The translations under genes and the position numbers were made by a program. DNA of 64,000 nt, taken from positions 992,001 to 1,056,000 of the forward strand of contig NZ_VEBF01000001.1 in the NCBI RefSeq assembly GCF_007676705.1. The letters run 5' to 3'. The notes under the pieces were generated by a model. That model saw only the letters and a list, made by a program, of their open reading frames with translations. It was not told the origin of the DNA and ran no database searches. Below are positions 26,487 to 35,547 of the stretch, one piece after another (the stretch's first letter is position 1; each line of letters opens with the position of its first letter). Source of the stretch: Paenibacillus xylanexedens. GTDB lineage: Bacteria > Bacillota > Bacilli > Paenibacillales > Paenibacillaceae.

Positions 26487-27239
26487 TTACGGTCTGAAGA
26501 ATCGGCTGCTCGTCTCCTGAAATGCATGTTCCCATACGTCAGGCCGGTTTGTACACAACATGAGCTCTGGATCTACTGCCGCCAGTCTCTTCATAATGTT
26601 CTTGTCATCCACTGTCCAAGCCATCACACGAATGCCTGCACTCCGCATTTCGTTCATTAAGGATTTGTCTACATTGGTATATCCAATCGAGAGGAACGTG
26701 CAATTCATTTGTCGCAATGCGGTTAACAGATCACCCGGTCGCGCATCAATAATTAGCCCCGTCTGAATCTCCGGTGCAAGTTTTTTCACTTCAATCAGAG
26801 CGGCTGGTTCAAACGAAGTGATCACTACATCATTCTGCATATGTCGTTTTCTTAGTTCATATATCACCGCTGCCGGTAAACCAGGGTACATATCACCCTG
26901 CGTTTTCAGTTCGATGTTCAAACGCACTCTCCCGCACGAGCGATCTAACAATTCACTTAGAGCCGGAATCCGTTCGCCTTTGTAAGACTTATTTTTCCAT
27001 GATCCGGCATCCAGCCGTTGCAGATCAGCCCAATCGGTTTCCCGAACCAGGCCCCTGCCATTCGTCGTGCGATCCACTGTAAAATCATGAATGATCACTG
27101 GTACACCATCACGTGATAACTGCACATCCAGCTCCATCCACTGAACTTCAGGCCGTTCCATAGCCATTAAGAATGCAGCCATCGTATTCTCTGGTGCAAT
27201 GGAAGAAAATCCACGGTGCGCTACACAAAGGTTGTTCAT
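26487..27239 (-). CDS. glycerophosphodiester phosphodiesterase family protein
   Basis: A GDPD TIM-barrel enzyme that hydrolyses glycerophosphodiesters to glycerol 3-phosphate and an alcohol. Key residues are visible: AHRGFSSIAPENT (catalytic His and metal Glu, residues 7-19), ELDVQLSRDGVPVIIHDFTVDRTTNG (metal Glu/Asp and second catalytic His, 37-61) and ELKTQG (near 112). No signal peptide is present, so it is predicted cytosolic. ATG at 27239 follows AGGAGG by 7 bases. It lies 25 bases after capA and 38 bases before the FAH gene. Confidence 0.92.
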   Translation of the reverse strand: MNNLCVAHRGFSSIAPENTMAAFLMAMERPEVQWMELDVQLSRDGVPVIIHDFTVDRTTNGRGLVRETDWADLQRLDAGSWKNKSYKGERIPALSELLDRSCGRVRLNIELKTQGDMYPGLPAAVIYELRKRHMQNDVVITSFEPAALIEVKKLAPEIQTGLIIDARPGDLLTALRQMNCTFLSIGYTNVDKSLMNEMRSAGIRVMAWTVDDKNIMKRLAAVDPELMLCTNRPDVWEHAFQETSSRFFRP

Positions 27240-27264
27240 TTGATGCCCTCCTCAACAATGGTTC

Positions 27265-28677
27265 TCAATTTGGCGAAGCCACTCCATTCGCATCATATCG
27301 AATGCCTGGGGATAGCTGTGCCATCTGCTGCAGCAGAAGTCTGTTTGCCTCATCAATCATCGGGATGGCCTGACCAAGCCCCGCCTCATAAGGGATAACT
27401 TTCATGCTGCAAGCAGCCTCGCGACTACAGCGTGCCTGAAACACAGCCGTTTTCCACGTTTCTTCGGTTGTGGATCTGGAGAAAATAAAATTCCCCGTAC
27501 TGTATGCAATCCACTTCCCTTTGTAATACTCCAACCCTTGCAATACATGGGGATGTCCACCTATGACCAGATCCGCACCAGCATCTACAAACTCACGAGC
27601 CAATCGGGTCTGGTCACTATTCGGAGTACTTACCCGTTCCTCTCCCCAGTGTGCAACCACAATGACCAGATCCGCCTTATTACGGGCCTCCTGGATCGCT
27701 GTAACTGCTCCTGTGGAATCATAGGCTTCAGCCACGCCAGCCCGATTACCCTCAGCCTTCCAACTCGTTTCCGGTACAACTCGGGAGAACCCAAGCAATG
27801 CGATCTTCATGCCTTTGCGTTCCAGATACGCTGGTGCATAGGCCTCATCTCTGTTCATGCCAGCCCCGGTGTGGGCTATGCCATACTCCTTGAGATAGGT
27901 TAGCGTATCCACCAAGCCCTCTACACCTTGATCCAGGATATGATTGTTAGCCAAATTCACAGCATCAAAACCAGCAGAGGCCATTGCCGCCAATGCTTTG
28001 GGCGAAGATTTATATACATATGTTTTGTCAGCTGCACCCGTACCCCCCAGCGTTATGGGTGTCTCCAGGTTACCGATGGTAAGATCATCGTCCTTGAATA
28101 ATCTGCCGAGCTTGGCAAAGGGATAATCATAACCGTTCCTATCCAACAGTTCAGCAACTTTGCCCGAGAATTGAATATCCCCAACAAAATTAATCGTAAC
28201 ATCCTCCGCTGAGTTGGAGGGTTTTGACGTCTCAGATTCCTTATCCACACCTGCATTTCCCTTGGTGCTGGATGGTGTCGAAACCGCCGCAGGTTTTTTC
28301 GTTCCAGACTCCGTCTTCCCACTATTGGTGTTGCCTGAAGTGTCAGGTGTCGCTACGCCGGATGTTTTTTCTGCATCCTCTGATGTCTCTTCATCCGCAG
28401 CTCCGGGTTCTTCTTCCGAAGTCTCATCGGACTCCGAGTCTGGTGAAATTACTTGATCGCCGCCTTTGGCATCGTCTCCAATGGAAGGCTGATTCTGATC
28501 GACAATTTCTTGTTGCACCGGCTCGTCTGCCTGTTGCTGACGTGAATGGATGACATAAAAAATGCCGACTAGACCAATTGCCATGATCAATACAATATTA
28601 ACTATCCAGATGACTGTATTGCGGGTACGTTTACCTTTTTTCTTCTGTACACTTCGCTCTGATCTTGGGGGATACAT
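27265..28677 (-). CDS. CapA family protein, membrane-anchored (PGA_cap domain)
   Basis: A membrane-anchored metallophosphatase-fold protein of the CapA/PgsA family, linked to poly-gamma-glutamate capsule synthesis. A basic N-terminus is followed by one transmembrane helix (about residues 22-44), a Ser/Thr/Glu/Lys-rich extracellular stalk (45-155) and the CapA domain starting VTINFVGDIQFSG, with GNLETPIT, NLANNHILDQG and GGHPHVLQG motifs. ATG at 28677 has GAGGAG 6-7 bases before. Heads the operon with gdpD and FAH. No capB/capC lie nearby, so a capsule role is not assured. Confidence 0.88.
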   Translation of the reverse strand: MYPPRSERSVQKKKGKRTRNTVIWIVNIVLIMAIGLVGIFYVIHSRQQQADEPVQQEIVDQNQPSIGDDAKGGDQVISPDSESDETSEEEPGAADEETSEDAEKTSGVATPDTSGNTNSGKTESGTKKPAAVSTPSSTKGNAGVDKESETSKPSNSAEDVTINFVGDIQFSGKVAELLDRNGYDYPFAKLGRLFKDDDLTIGNLETPITLGGTGAADKTYVYKSSPKALAAMASAGFDAVNLANNHILDQGVEGLVDTLTYLKEYGIAHTGAGMNRDEAYAPAYLERKGMKIALLGFSRVVPETSWKAEGNRAGVAEAYDSTGAVTAIQEARNKADLVIVVAHWGEERVSTPNSDQTRLAREFVDAGADLVIGGHPHVLQGLEYYKGKWIAYSTGNFIFSRSTTEETWKTAVFQARCSREAACSMKVIPYEAGLGQAIPMIDEANRLLLQQMAQLSPGIRYDANGVASPN

Positions 28678-28713
28678 AAGCAACTCCTCTTCTTCTTCAC
28701 AGCCATACATACC

Positions 28714-28722
28714 ATTATATCA
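28714..28722 (-). promoter_or_regulatory. extended -10 promoter of the capA operon
   Basis: On the minus strand TGA-TATAAT lies about 37 bases before the capA start codon; the -35 (TGGAAA, 16 bases away) is weak. Confidence 0.5.
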
Positions 28723-28802
28723 GGCATATTCTGGATTTCCATCATTCCTTGGAACTGTATCAATTGGAAGGGTATGAACTCGGTTAACTTTCAGATCTTC
28801 AT

Positions 28803-28851
28803 GTAAAAAAAGCCGTCTCTCCTGTAGATAATTCTACGTTTGAGACAGCTC
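28803..28851 (-). terminator. intrinsic terminator of the heme operon
   Basis: On the minus strand AGCTGTCTC pairs with GAGACGGCT around an inner CGTAGA/TCTAC stem, followed by seven T. Confidence 0.8.
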
Positions 28852-28862
28852 TCTTGCTGCAC

Positions 28863-30287
28863 TTATTCTACCGCAAACTCTTTTGTAGCCTGGACAGACA
28901 TTTCCTTCGCTTGTCTGATGCAATCTGGCAAACCTACGCCTTCATAACCTGCACCTGCAATGTACACACCCGGTAATTTACTGCCTAACTCCTCACGAAG
29001 AGCGGCAATATGTTGGAGGTGTCCCACGGGATACTGTGGCATTGATTTGCGAAGCCTTGTAATCTCAGAGAAGATCGGTACCGCTTCGATACCCATGGTC
29101 TCTCTCAGATCTTTGAGAACCAGATCGGTCAGCGCTTCATCCGGAAGCTCTACGTTCTGTTCGTCCCCAGAGCGACCAACATAACAACGGAGCAAGACTT
29201 TATCGTCCGGGCTGGTATGCAGCCATTTCGTCGATGTCCACGTGCAAGCCGTAATATTCCGGCCCTCTTTTCGCGGAACGAGGAAACCTGATCCGTCGAA
29301 TACATGCTCTACCTCTTTTTTCTCAAAAGCGAGCACCACATTAGCTACAGACACGTAGTTAATTGCGTCCAGAGCCGCTGTATCCACGTGTGGCTTCAAC
29401 AGCTCCGACGCGACATACGTCGGCACGGTAACCACTACATCATCGGCTTCAAGCATTTCGCTATTACCCAGTTCAACACGGTATCGGGTCTGCGCCCCAG
29501 CAATAGGTTGCAGCGACTTCACCGCGGTGTTCAGACGTTGATCCACATCCTGCAACTCATGGACGAGGGCATGAACAAGACTTTGAAGCCCCTGCCGGAA
29601 ATTCAAAAAGGCACTTCGTTTTGTTCCAGTATGCGTCTCGGCAGGTTTTCGACCAGTCATCATGCCCCGGATCAAGCTGCCGTAATCGCGCTCTACTTCT
29701 CCGAATTGCGGGAAAGTAGCCTGGAGACTCAATCGCCGCATATCCCCTGCATAGATTCCCGCAAGCAGCGGTTCGGTCAAGTTCTCCAGCACTTCTGCTC
29801 CAAGACGTCGCTCAATCATATAACCGAGCGATTCATCCTCTGTTGTGCGACGCGGTGGGATGACAAAGTCCATCAACGCCCGCAGTTTACCAACCGGAGA
29901 GACCAGACCACTTCTCAAGAATGGTCTTAATTCTGTCGGAATACCGAGAACGAGTCCTGCTGGCATAGGATGAAGCTTGCCACGCTGCATGATATACGTT
30001 TTCTTTGATTCCGGATTCTGACTTACCAACTCATGATCGATCTCCAATTCTTTGGCCAGATCAATCATTGCTGTTTTGCGAGCCAGGAAAGAATCCGGCC
30101 CTTTTTCAATCACAAATCCATCCCGGTGCAGCGTCTCAATCATGCCTCCCATGGACGAGCTTTTCTCGACCAAGGTAATCACAGGTTCAACTCCTGCTTC
30201 CCGGTAATGCTTGCGGATATAAAATGCCGCGCTAAGGCCGGTGAGGCCACCGCCGACAATAACAACGCGGCGTTTCTTGTCATCCAT
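28863..30287 (-). CDS. hemY: coproporphyrinogen III / protoporphyrinogen IX oxidase (HemY/CgoX)
   Basis: An FAD enzyme that oxidises coproporphyrinogen III to coproporphyrin III in the Gram-positive coproporphyrin-dependent heme pathway. The N-terminal dinucleotide fold VVIVGGGLTGLSAAFYI (residues 8-24) is followed by GGMIETLHRDGFVIEKGPDSF; the C-terminal FAD motif YIAGAGYEGVGLPDCI is present. Length 474 fits. ATG at 30287 overlaps the hemH stop by one base (TAATG), so translation is coupled. It ends the hemE-hemH-hemY operon and is followed by a terminator. The modern name would be cgoX. Confidence 0.95.
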   Translation of the reverse strand: MDDKKRRVVIVGGGLTGLSAAFYIRKHYREAGVEPVITLVEKSSSMGGMIETLHRDGFVIEKGPDSFLARKTAMIDLAKELEIDHELVSQNPESKKTYIMQRGKLHPMPAGLVLGIPTELRPFLRSGLVSPVGKLRALMDFVIPPRRTTEDESLGYMIERRLGAEVLENLTEPLLAGIYAGDMRRLSLQATFPQFGEVERDYGSLIRGMMTGRKPAETHTGTKRSAFLNFRQGLQSLVHALVHELQDVDQRLNTAVKSLQPIAGAQTRYRVELGNSEMLEADDVVVTVPTYVASELLKPHVDTAALDAINYVSVANVVLAFEKKEVEHVFDGSGFLVPRKEGRNITACTWTSTKWLHTSPDDKVLLRCYVGRSGDEQNVELPDEALTDLVLKDLRETMGIEAVPIFSEITRLRKSMPQYPVGHLQHIAALREELGSKLPGVYIAGAGYEGVGLPDCIRQAKEMSVQATKEFAVE

Positions 30288-31237
30288 TACTCATCCGACC
30301 CTTGCTGCCATTGGCTTATAATAACGTCGCTTAACGTCTCCATATATAGAGGATCGCTATTGAGAGAATCAATACGCATCAGGCGCATATCGATCTCTTT
30401 GGCAATCGATTTGGCCTCAATATCGAGATCATAGAGCACTTCGAGATGATCCGAAACGAACCCGATTGGTGCCACAAGAACATCCTCTACTTGCTCACGG
30501 GAAAGTTCCTGTAACGTATCGAGGATATCTGGCCCAAGCCATGGTTCAGCTGTTCTTCCGGCACTTTGCCAAGTGAATTGCCAATTGGTAATGCCCACAC
30601 GCGAGGCAATCACTTCCGAAGTCTCCAGCAATTGTTGCGGGTACGGATCACCCATCTCCACAATACGTGCTGGCAAGCTGTGGGCACTAAACAACACTTT
30701 CACATCTCCGCGTTTTGCTCCGGCTTCCTCGAACGCATCCAACTTGGCACTGACACGCGTGGACAAGGCCTGAATTAACTTCGGATGCAGATGATAGCTC
30801 TCGATAAAGGACATATGAACGCCCAGTTCTTCTGCTTTTTCCCGCGCTCGCTTGATATAACTGCCTACACTCATCGTTGAGAAATGGGGAGCCAGCACAA
30901 TACCAATTGCTGTCTGAATCCCATCCTTCGCCATCTGTTCCACGCCATCCTCAATAAACGGATAGGCATGCTTCAGTCCTTGATAACAACGGAATTCCAC
31001 GTCACTCCCACGCTCATCGCGGTTTAACGTCTCCTGAAGAGCCTTGACCTGATTGTCCGTGTTCTCCCGAAGCGGAAACACACCGCCAACAATAGCTTCA
31101 TATCGATCCGTCAGTTCCTTCAATTGCTCCGGTTCAGGCGGACGCCCTCTGCGGATATGTGTGTAATACGCTTCAACACTTTCCATATTTTCTGGTGTGC
31201 CATATGACATCACCAGTACACCTACAGTTTTAGTCAT
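30287..31237 (-). CDS. hemH: ferrochelatase (coproporphyrin ferrochelatase, HemH/CpfC)
   Basis: Inserts Fe(II) into coproporphyrin III in Firmicutes. The catalytic motifs VLFSAHSLPARI (His near residue 182) and APIGFVSDHLEVLYDLDIEA (Glu near 263) are clear, and the N-terminus VGVLVMSYGTP is typical. Length is 316 residues and no signal peptide is present. The ATG overlaps the hemE stop by 8 bases (ATGACTAA) and its stop overlaps the hemY start by one base, an arrangement that indicates tight translational coupling. Confidence 0.96.
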   Translation of the reverse strand: MTKTVGVLVMSYGTPENMESVEAYYTHIRRGRPPEPEQLKELTDRYEAIVGGVFPLRENTDNQVKALQETLNRDERGSDVEFRCYQGLKHAYPFIEDGVEQMAKDGIQTAIGIVLAPHFSTMSVGSYIKRAREKAEELGVHMSFIESYHLHPKLIQALSTRVSAKLDAFEEAGAKRGDVKVLFSAHSLPARIVEMGDPYPQQLLETSEVIASRVGITNWQFTWQSAGRTAEPWLGPDILDTLQELSREQVEDVLVAPIGFVSDHLEVLYDLDIEAKSIAKEIDMRLMRIDSLNSDPLYMETLSDVIISQWQQGSDE

Positions 31238-32294
31238 TCGTTATCGTCACCCCAGTCTTCAATGCTTCCGCAGAATATTCATGAATATATGCGGTTAGTT
31301 CTTTGAGCTTATCAAGAGATGCCTCAGGAAATAGTCCGTGACCCAGGTTGAATATATACCCCGGCTCCTTGATTCCTTCGTCGATAATCACTTTAGCTTG
31401 TTCCTTGATCAGTTCCATCGGTGCAGTCAGCACATAAGGGTCCAAATTACCCTGGACTGCAAATTTGCCGCCAAGTCGTTGGCGCCCTTCCGCAATCGAT
31501 ACTCTCCAGTCCAATCCAATCACATTGGCTTGCAGATTATGCAGCGTTGGCAACAATTCGCCCGAAGCGACACCAGGGAAATAAATCTTCGGTACATTCA
31601 AATCCGATAATTCGGTAAAGATACGGGTAATCGTAGGCAACACATATGTTCTGAAGTCTTTGGGAGAAAGTGCTCCAACCCAGCTGTCAAACAACTGGAA
31701 TGCCTTACCGCCATTCGCAATATGCGCACGGATATATGTAATTACCATATCACCAAGCTTCTGCATCAACTTGTGCCACACTTCAGGCTCGCTGTACATC
31801 ATCGTTTTGGTGCGGATGTAACCTTTCGAAGGTTGTCCTTCGATCAGATAACTCGCAATCGTGAAAGGTGCGCCCGCAAACGTAATCAGAGGCACGTCAA
31901 GTTCCTTATCCAGAATTCGAATGGTCTCCAGAATATGTGACAGATCTCCTTCGACGTCAATGGGACGCAAACGATCCACATCTGCAGCGGATCGAATAGG
32001 ATTATCGATAACTGGACCAATATTTTTTACAATGTCAAAATCAATGCCCAGTGAGGCAACCGGATTCATAATATCGGAATACAAAATAGCCGCATCTACA
32101 CCAAGCTTGCGTACGGGCATGAGTGTAACTTCAGCCGCCAGCTCGGGTTGTTGGCAGATTTCTAGTAAGGAGTACTTTTCTTTAATCTTGCGATATTCAG
32201 GATCGTAACGTCCAGCCTGACGCATGTACCATACCGGAACACGGTCGACCTGTTGCTTGAAACTTGCCCGAATCAGTCGATCATTATAGCTCAT
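31230..32294 (-). CDS. hemE: uroporphyrinogen decarboxylase
   Basis: Decarboxylates uroporphyrinogen III to coproporphyrinogen III, feeding the next two genes of the operon. Signature WYMRQAGRYDPEYR (residues 22-35) and the second signature FAGAPFTIASYLIEG are present; the C-terminus FNLGHGLFPEAS is conserved. ATG at 32294 has GGAGG 8 bases before; upstream codons in frame lack a ribosome binding site. It is the first gene of hemE-hemH-hemY, with a promoter at 32333-32361. Confidence 0.97.
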   Translation of the reverse strand: MSYNDRLIRASFKQQVDRVPVWYMRQAGRYDPEYRKIKEKYSLLEICQQPELAAEVTLMPVRKLGVDAAILYSDIMNPVASLGIDFDIVKNIGPVIDNPIRSAADVDRLRPIDVEGDLSHILETIRILDKELDVPLITFAGAPFTIASYLIEGQPSKGYIRTKTMMYSEPEVWHKLMQKLGDMVITYIRAHIANGGKAFQLFDSWVGALSPKDFRTYVLPTITRIFTELSDLNVPKIYFPGVASGELLPTLHNLQANVIGLDWRVSIAEGRQRLGGKFAVQGNLDPYVLTAPMELIKEQAKVIIDEGIKEPGYIFNLGHGLFPEASLDKLKELTAYIHEYSAEALKTGVTITND

Positions 32295-32332
32295 GTAAGA
32301 AGCCTCCAATAGTTTTTGGACTCATAATTACC

Positions 32333-32361
32333 ATTATGCCCTTTTTAAACAGCCGTAACAA
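32333..32361 (-). promoter_or_regulatory. candidate promoter of the heme operon
   Basis: On the minus strand TTGTTA (32356-32361) and CATAAT (32333-32338) are 17 bases apart, about 38 bases before hemE. Confidence 0.5.
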
Positions 32362-32430
32362 CCACATGCAGATGCGTTCTACGTGACAATACTATGACAT
32401 TCCTTACACCCCTCCTCCATATGCCAATTA

Positions 32431-32439
32431 TGTTATAAT
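32431..32439 (+). promoter_or_regulatory. extended -10 promoter of the MFS gene at 32499
   Basis: TGT-TATAAT (32431-32439) is an extended -10 element; the -35 region is poor. Confidence 0.55.
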
Positions 32440-32498
32440 GAAAGAATGGTGTTTTTTTGAGAATTACAGAAATATCTTTGAAAGGAAGTGAAAGCACT

Positions 32499-33710
32499 TT
32501 GAAAACGTGGAAAGTAAACCTCATTGTGCTTTGGTTCGGACAATTTTTGGTCAATTCGGGCATGACCATGATTACCCCATTTTTGTCCCTGTATCTCGCA
32601 AGAGATCTTGGCGTTGTTGGCGAACATGAAATTGGCATTTGGGCCGGATTTATATTTGCAGCCAATTTCCTGACCTCATTTTTGTTCCAACCGCTCTGGG
32701 GCAAATTATCTGACAAGTATGGTCGAAAAGTTATGTTGCTGCGCTCGGGATTCGGAATGGCCATCGTGATCGCCCTTATGGGTCTGGCACAGAATCCCTG
32801 GCAGCTTCTCTTATTACGTTTGCTTAACGGTACAATTTCCGGTTTCAATCCTGCAGCTGTTGCGCTGATATCGGGTACCACTCCGAAGGACCGAATGGGT
32901 TTCGCCATGGGAATCAGTCAGTCCGGGCAGGTTGCCGGCACGATCCTGGGTCCGCTCATTGGTGGCTTGCTAGCTGATGCGGTAGGCTTCCGTCCCATTT
33001 TCTACATTACAGGCGGACTGATCTTCGTCGCTTCCATGCTCGCCATGTTCCTTGTGAGAGAGAAATTCGACCGCAAAGAAGCAGCCAAACTGCCGGCACA
33101 ATCCGTATTGTCCGGTCTCAAGGAGTTGAACAAGTCACCCCAACTGCCCGCACTGTTTGCTGTGACGTTCCTGTTGCAATTTGCGATGATAAGCCCCATG
33201 TCACTCTTGCCGCTGTATGTACAAAAATTGCATGCTTCGGATGTAAATGTGGCCTTCTGGGCAGGACTTGTCGGTGCAGTTACGGGACTATCCAATATGG
33301 CGATGTCTCCGATTCTAGGGAAGCTGAGTGACCGGATCGGCCCACACAAAGTCCTTACCTTCTCACTCATCGGAACAGGACTCATGCTTATTCCGCAGGC
33401 ATTTGTTCAGACGGTGTGGCAGCTCATACTTGTCCGTTTCATGATGGGTGTGTTTATGGGTGGCCTGCTTCCAAGCGTTAACGCCTTGATCCGTTCCTAC
33501 ACATCAGATAGCATGATTAGCCGTGCATTCAGTTTTAATACGAGCACTTTGGCGTTGGGCAACATGCTTGGGGCGGTCATCGGAGGCTTTATGGCAGGAT
33601 TCATCGGAATTGAAGGTCTCTTTATTGTCTCTGGTGGACTGCTACTGCTCAATATGGTTTGGGTCAGATTCAAATTGTACAACAAACCGGCATTGCCGCG
33701 GGAATCCTGA
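32499..33710 (+). CDS. MFS multidrug-type transporter (DHA1 family)
   Basis: A 12-helix drug:H+ antiporter of 403 residues. Motif A appears as GKLSDKYGRKVMLLR between helices 2 and 3 and again as GKLSDRIGPHKVL in the second half; motif C of drug exporters is seen as GQVAGTILGPLIGGLLAD in helix 5. The start is TTG at 32499 with AAAGGAAGTG about 10 bases before; the frame stays open to 32457 but without a site. It is monocistronic, with a terminator shared with the convergent P450 gene. The family resembles MdtG/NorA-type exporters; substrate unknown. Confidence 0.9.
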   Translation: MKTWKVNLIVLWFGQFLVNSGMTMITPFLSLYLARDLGVVGEHEIGIWAGFIFAANFLTSFLFQPLWGKLSDKYGRKVMLLRSGFGMAIVIALMGLAQNPWQLLLLRLLNGTISGFNPAAVALISGTTPKDRMGFAMGISQSGQVAGTILGPLIGGLLADAVGFRPIFYITGGLIFVASMLAMFLVREKFDRKEAAKLPAQSVLSGLKELNKSPQLPALFAVTFLLQFAMISPMSLLPLYVQKLHASDVNVAFWAGLVGAVTGLSNMAMSPILGKLSDRIGPHKVLTFSLIGTGLMLIPQAFVQTVWQLILVRFMMGVFMGGLLPSVNALIRSYTSDSMISRAFSFNTSTLALGNMLGAVIGGFMAGFIGIEGLFIVSGGLLLLNMVWVRFKLYNKPALPRES

Positions 33711-33750
33711 TTTCCCATCTATATAACCAATCCATATCAACGTTCTTCAG

Positions 33751-33790
33751 AAAAGCCGCTTCCAGTGCTAATGGCCTGGAAGCGGCTTTT
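33751..33790. terminator. bidirectional terminator between the MFS and P450 genes
   Basis: AAAAGCCGCTTCCAG pairs perfectly with CTGGAAGCGGCTTTT around a 10-base loop. Confidence 0.92.
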
Positions 33791-33806
33791 GTCATTCATG
33801 TATCAA

Positions 33807-35000
33807 TCATGTATTGAATTGTATCGGATAATGTTTCACACCAAATACAAAAGCACTTTGTATCGGCTGCAGGACCGTTCCCGGCACAAGCTGAATGCAC
33901 TCCATGTGCTGAAGCAACGTATGCAGAACTACCCTTGCTTCCAAACGAGCGAGTGGTGCACCCAAACAAAAATGAATGCCAAATCCAAATCCCATATGTC
34001 TGTTCGGCTTGCGATCAGATATAAAATCTTCCGGACGCTCGAATTGCACACCGTCCCGATTCGCTGATCCAACCCAGGAAATCACCTGATCTCCCGCTTG
34101 TATCGTCTGTCCATTCAACTCTACGGTTTCCTTGGCGACCCGCCCAATCGCAACAATTGGCGGATAATATCTCAGCGTCTCTTCAATCGCAGAAGTAATC
34201 CGTTCTGGATGTTCGCGCAACTCCTGTTGTAGATCGGGTTGTTCAGACAGAATACGAACCGCATTGGTAATCAGGTTGGTTGTTGTTTCATTCCCAGCAG
34301 CAAGCAAGAGAATACAGAAGCCTACCACTTCCTCTGCAGTCAGCTTCTGACCATCAATCTCCGCAGCAAGCAGTAACGAAATCAGATCATCCTGTGGCTG
34401 CAACCGACGTTCTTCCATGATGCCAGTGAAATAGATATGCAGTTCCTGTATATTTCTTTTTTTCTCCTCCAACAACTCCTGAAAAGCCTGCTCACTATCA
34501 TCACGTGCACCCTTCACTAATACATCAGACCAGTCCTTGAACTTTTGACGATCCGTTGCAGGGACTCCGATCAATTCAGCAATTACAATGACAGGCAATG
34601 GCATGGCAAGGTCATCAACAAGTTCCATATGTCCTTCTGACAGGTGTGGAGCAATTAACTCATCTGTGATTTCCTGAATACGCGGAGCCAATGCTTCAAT
34701 TGCCTTGGGTGTAAACGCCTGATTCACCAGATCACGCAGCTGTTTGTGCTTGGGCGGGTCTGTCGTCAACATGCTCGTATTGGCACGATCACGTGCGGAA
34801 GAGAACAGTTTCGGGTTTTTCAATACGTACTTCACATCTTCATAACCGAAAACATCCCAGCATTCTCGATGCTCATCATATCGGACTGGAGTGTTGTCAC
34901 GAAGCTCTGCGTACACCTGGAAGGGAGACAGCCGTTGTTCCAAAGTCTCCAGTTCCCGAATCGGAATGTAATTTGCATACTTTCTGGGTGCCTGTTCCAT
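33807..35000 (-). CDS. cytochrome P450 (class I, soluble; CYP107/CYP109-like)
   Basis: A soluble haem-thiolate monooxygenase of 397 residues. Motifs are the I-helix AGNETTTN (oxygen activation), ExxR as EETLR, and the haem loop GFGFGIHFCLGAPLAR with the Cys ligand near residue 347. No membrane anchor is present, so it needs a separate ferredoxin or flavodoxin; none is encoded nearby. ATG at 35000 has GGAGGAG 5-6 bases before. A good promoter lies at 35054-35083. The substrate cannot be predicted; related bacillar enzymes hydroxylate fatty acids and terpenoids. Confidence 0.93.
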   Translation of the reverse strand: MEQAPRKYANYIPIRELETLEQRLSPFQVYAELRDNTPVRYDEHRECWDVFGYEDVKYVLKNPKLFSSARDRANTSMLTTDPPKHKQLRDLVNQAFTPKAIEALAPRIQEITDELIAPHLSEGHMELVDDLAMPLPVIVIAELIGVPATDRQKFKDWSDVLVKGARDDSEQAFQELLEEKKRNIQELHIYFTGIMEERRLQPQDDLISLLLAAEIDGQKLTAEEVVGFCILLLAAGNETTTNLITNAVRILSEQPDLQQELREHPERITSAIEETLRYYPPIVAIGRVAKETVELNGQTIQAGDQVISWVGSANRDGVQFERPEDFISDRKPNRHMGFGFGIHFCLGAPLARLEARVVLHTLLQHMECIQLVPGTVLQPIQSAFVFGVKHYPIQFNT

Positions 35001-35053
35001 CGTTTCTCCTCCAATCAATATTATATATTTATTTACATATGTTGTTCACCCCT

Positions 35054-35083
35054 ATTATAAACACAACTTCATAACGAAACCAA
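35054..35083 (-). promoter_or_regulatory. promoter of the P450 gene
   Basis: On the minus strand TTGGTT (35078-35083) and a perfect TATAAT (35054-35059) are 18 bases apart. Confidence 0.6.
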
Positions 35084-35417
35084 TCTATGGAACGTAATTG
35101 AGACCCATTACCTACTAACCGCTACCAACTTCCTCTCGCACTTTATGTAAATAGAACTAAAGGATATTTACTCTTGGTACTACGATGACAGAATAACCTT
35201 CTGATCATTGGTATCCCCCAGCATAAATCTGTATTTAACATTCCTTTTTAAAAGCTTCGTTTATCAGGAAAAAAACTCGATACGTAACATTAACTAACAT
35301 GTAACTAGCTGTTTAATATCTAAAACTATTAAATCTATCAACTCCTCTCGCTCTATCAGAGTGAATATTCTTCCAATATTCCTTATAAACAATCATTTTA
35401 CTCCCATTATCTATAAA

Positions 35418-35431
35418 TGTAACCGATTACT
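35418..35431 (+). promoter_or_regulatory. cre-like site (CcpA operator) upstream of the asparaginase gene
   Basis: TGTAACCGATTACT matches the cre consensus TGWAANCGNTNWCA at 13 of 14 positions (last base differs). It lies 17 bases upstream of the -35 box, a position compatible with activation or with blocking upstream contacts. Confidence 0.5.
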
Positions 35432-35447
35432 CTAGCAATATCTATTG

Positions 35448-35476
35448 TTGTCATATTACTTAACATGAAATACAAT
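35448..35476 (+). promoter_or_regulatory. promoter of the exported asparaginase gene
   Basis: TTGTCA (35448-35453) and TACAAT (35471-35476) are separated by exactly 17 bases; each differs from consensus at one position. Confidence 0.7.
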
Positions 35477-35547
35477 CATTTTGAAATGGTATACATATTC
35501 TTCTTAACAAACTTAACATCACACTTACTTGAAGGAGAGTGCTATTC

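Larger units (their letters stand above)
35001..35547. other. AT-rich intergenic region between P450 and asparaginase genes
   Basis: About 547 bases without a convincing gene. It holds the P450 promoter at its left end, and a cre-like site and the asparaginase promoter at its right end. The middle part (about 35090-35410) is AT-rich with stop codons in all frames; nothing else is seen in it. Confidence 0.6.

Noticed and set aside
28803..28851. Promoter-proximal attenuator of capA
   Set aside because: The hairpin and T-run lie downstream of hemY on the same strand and upstream of the capA 3' flank only by position; it is the heme operon terminator.
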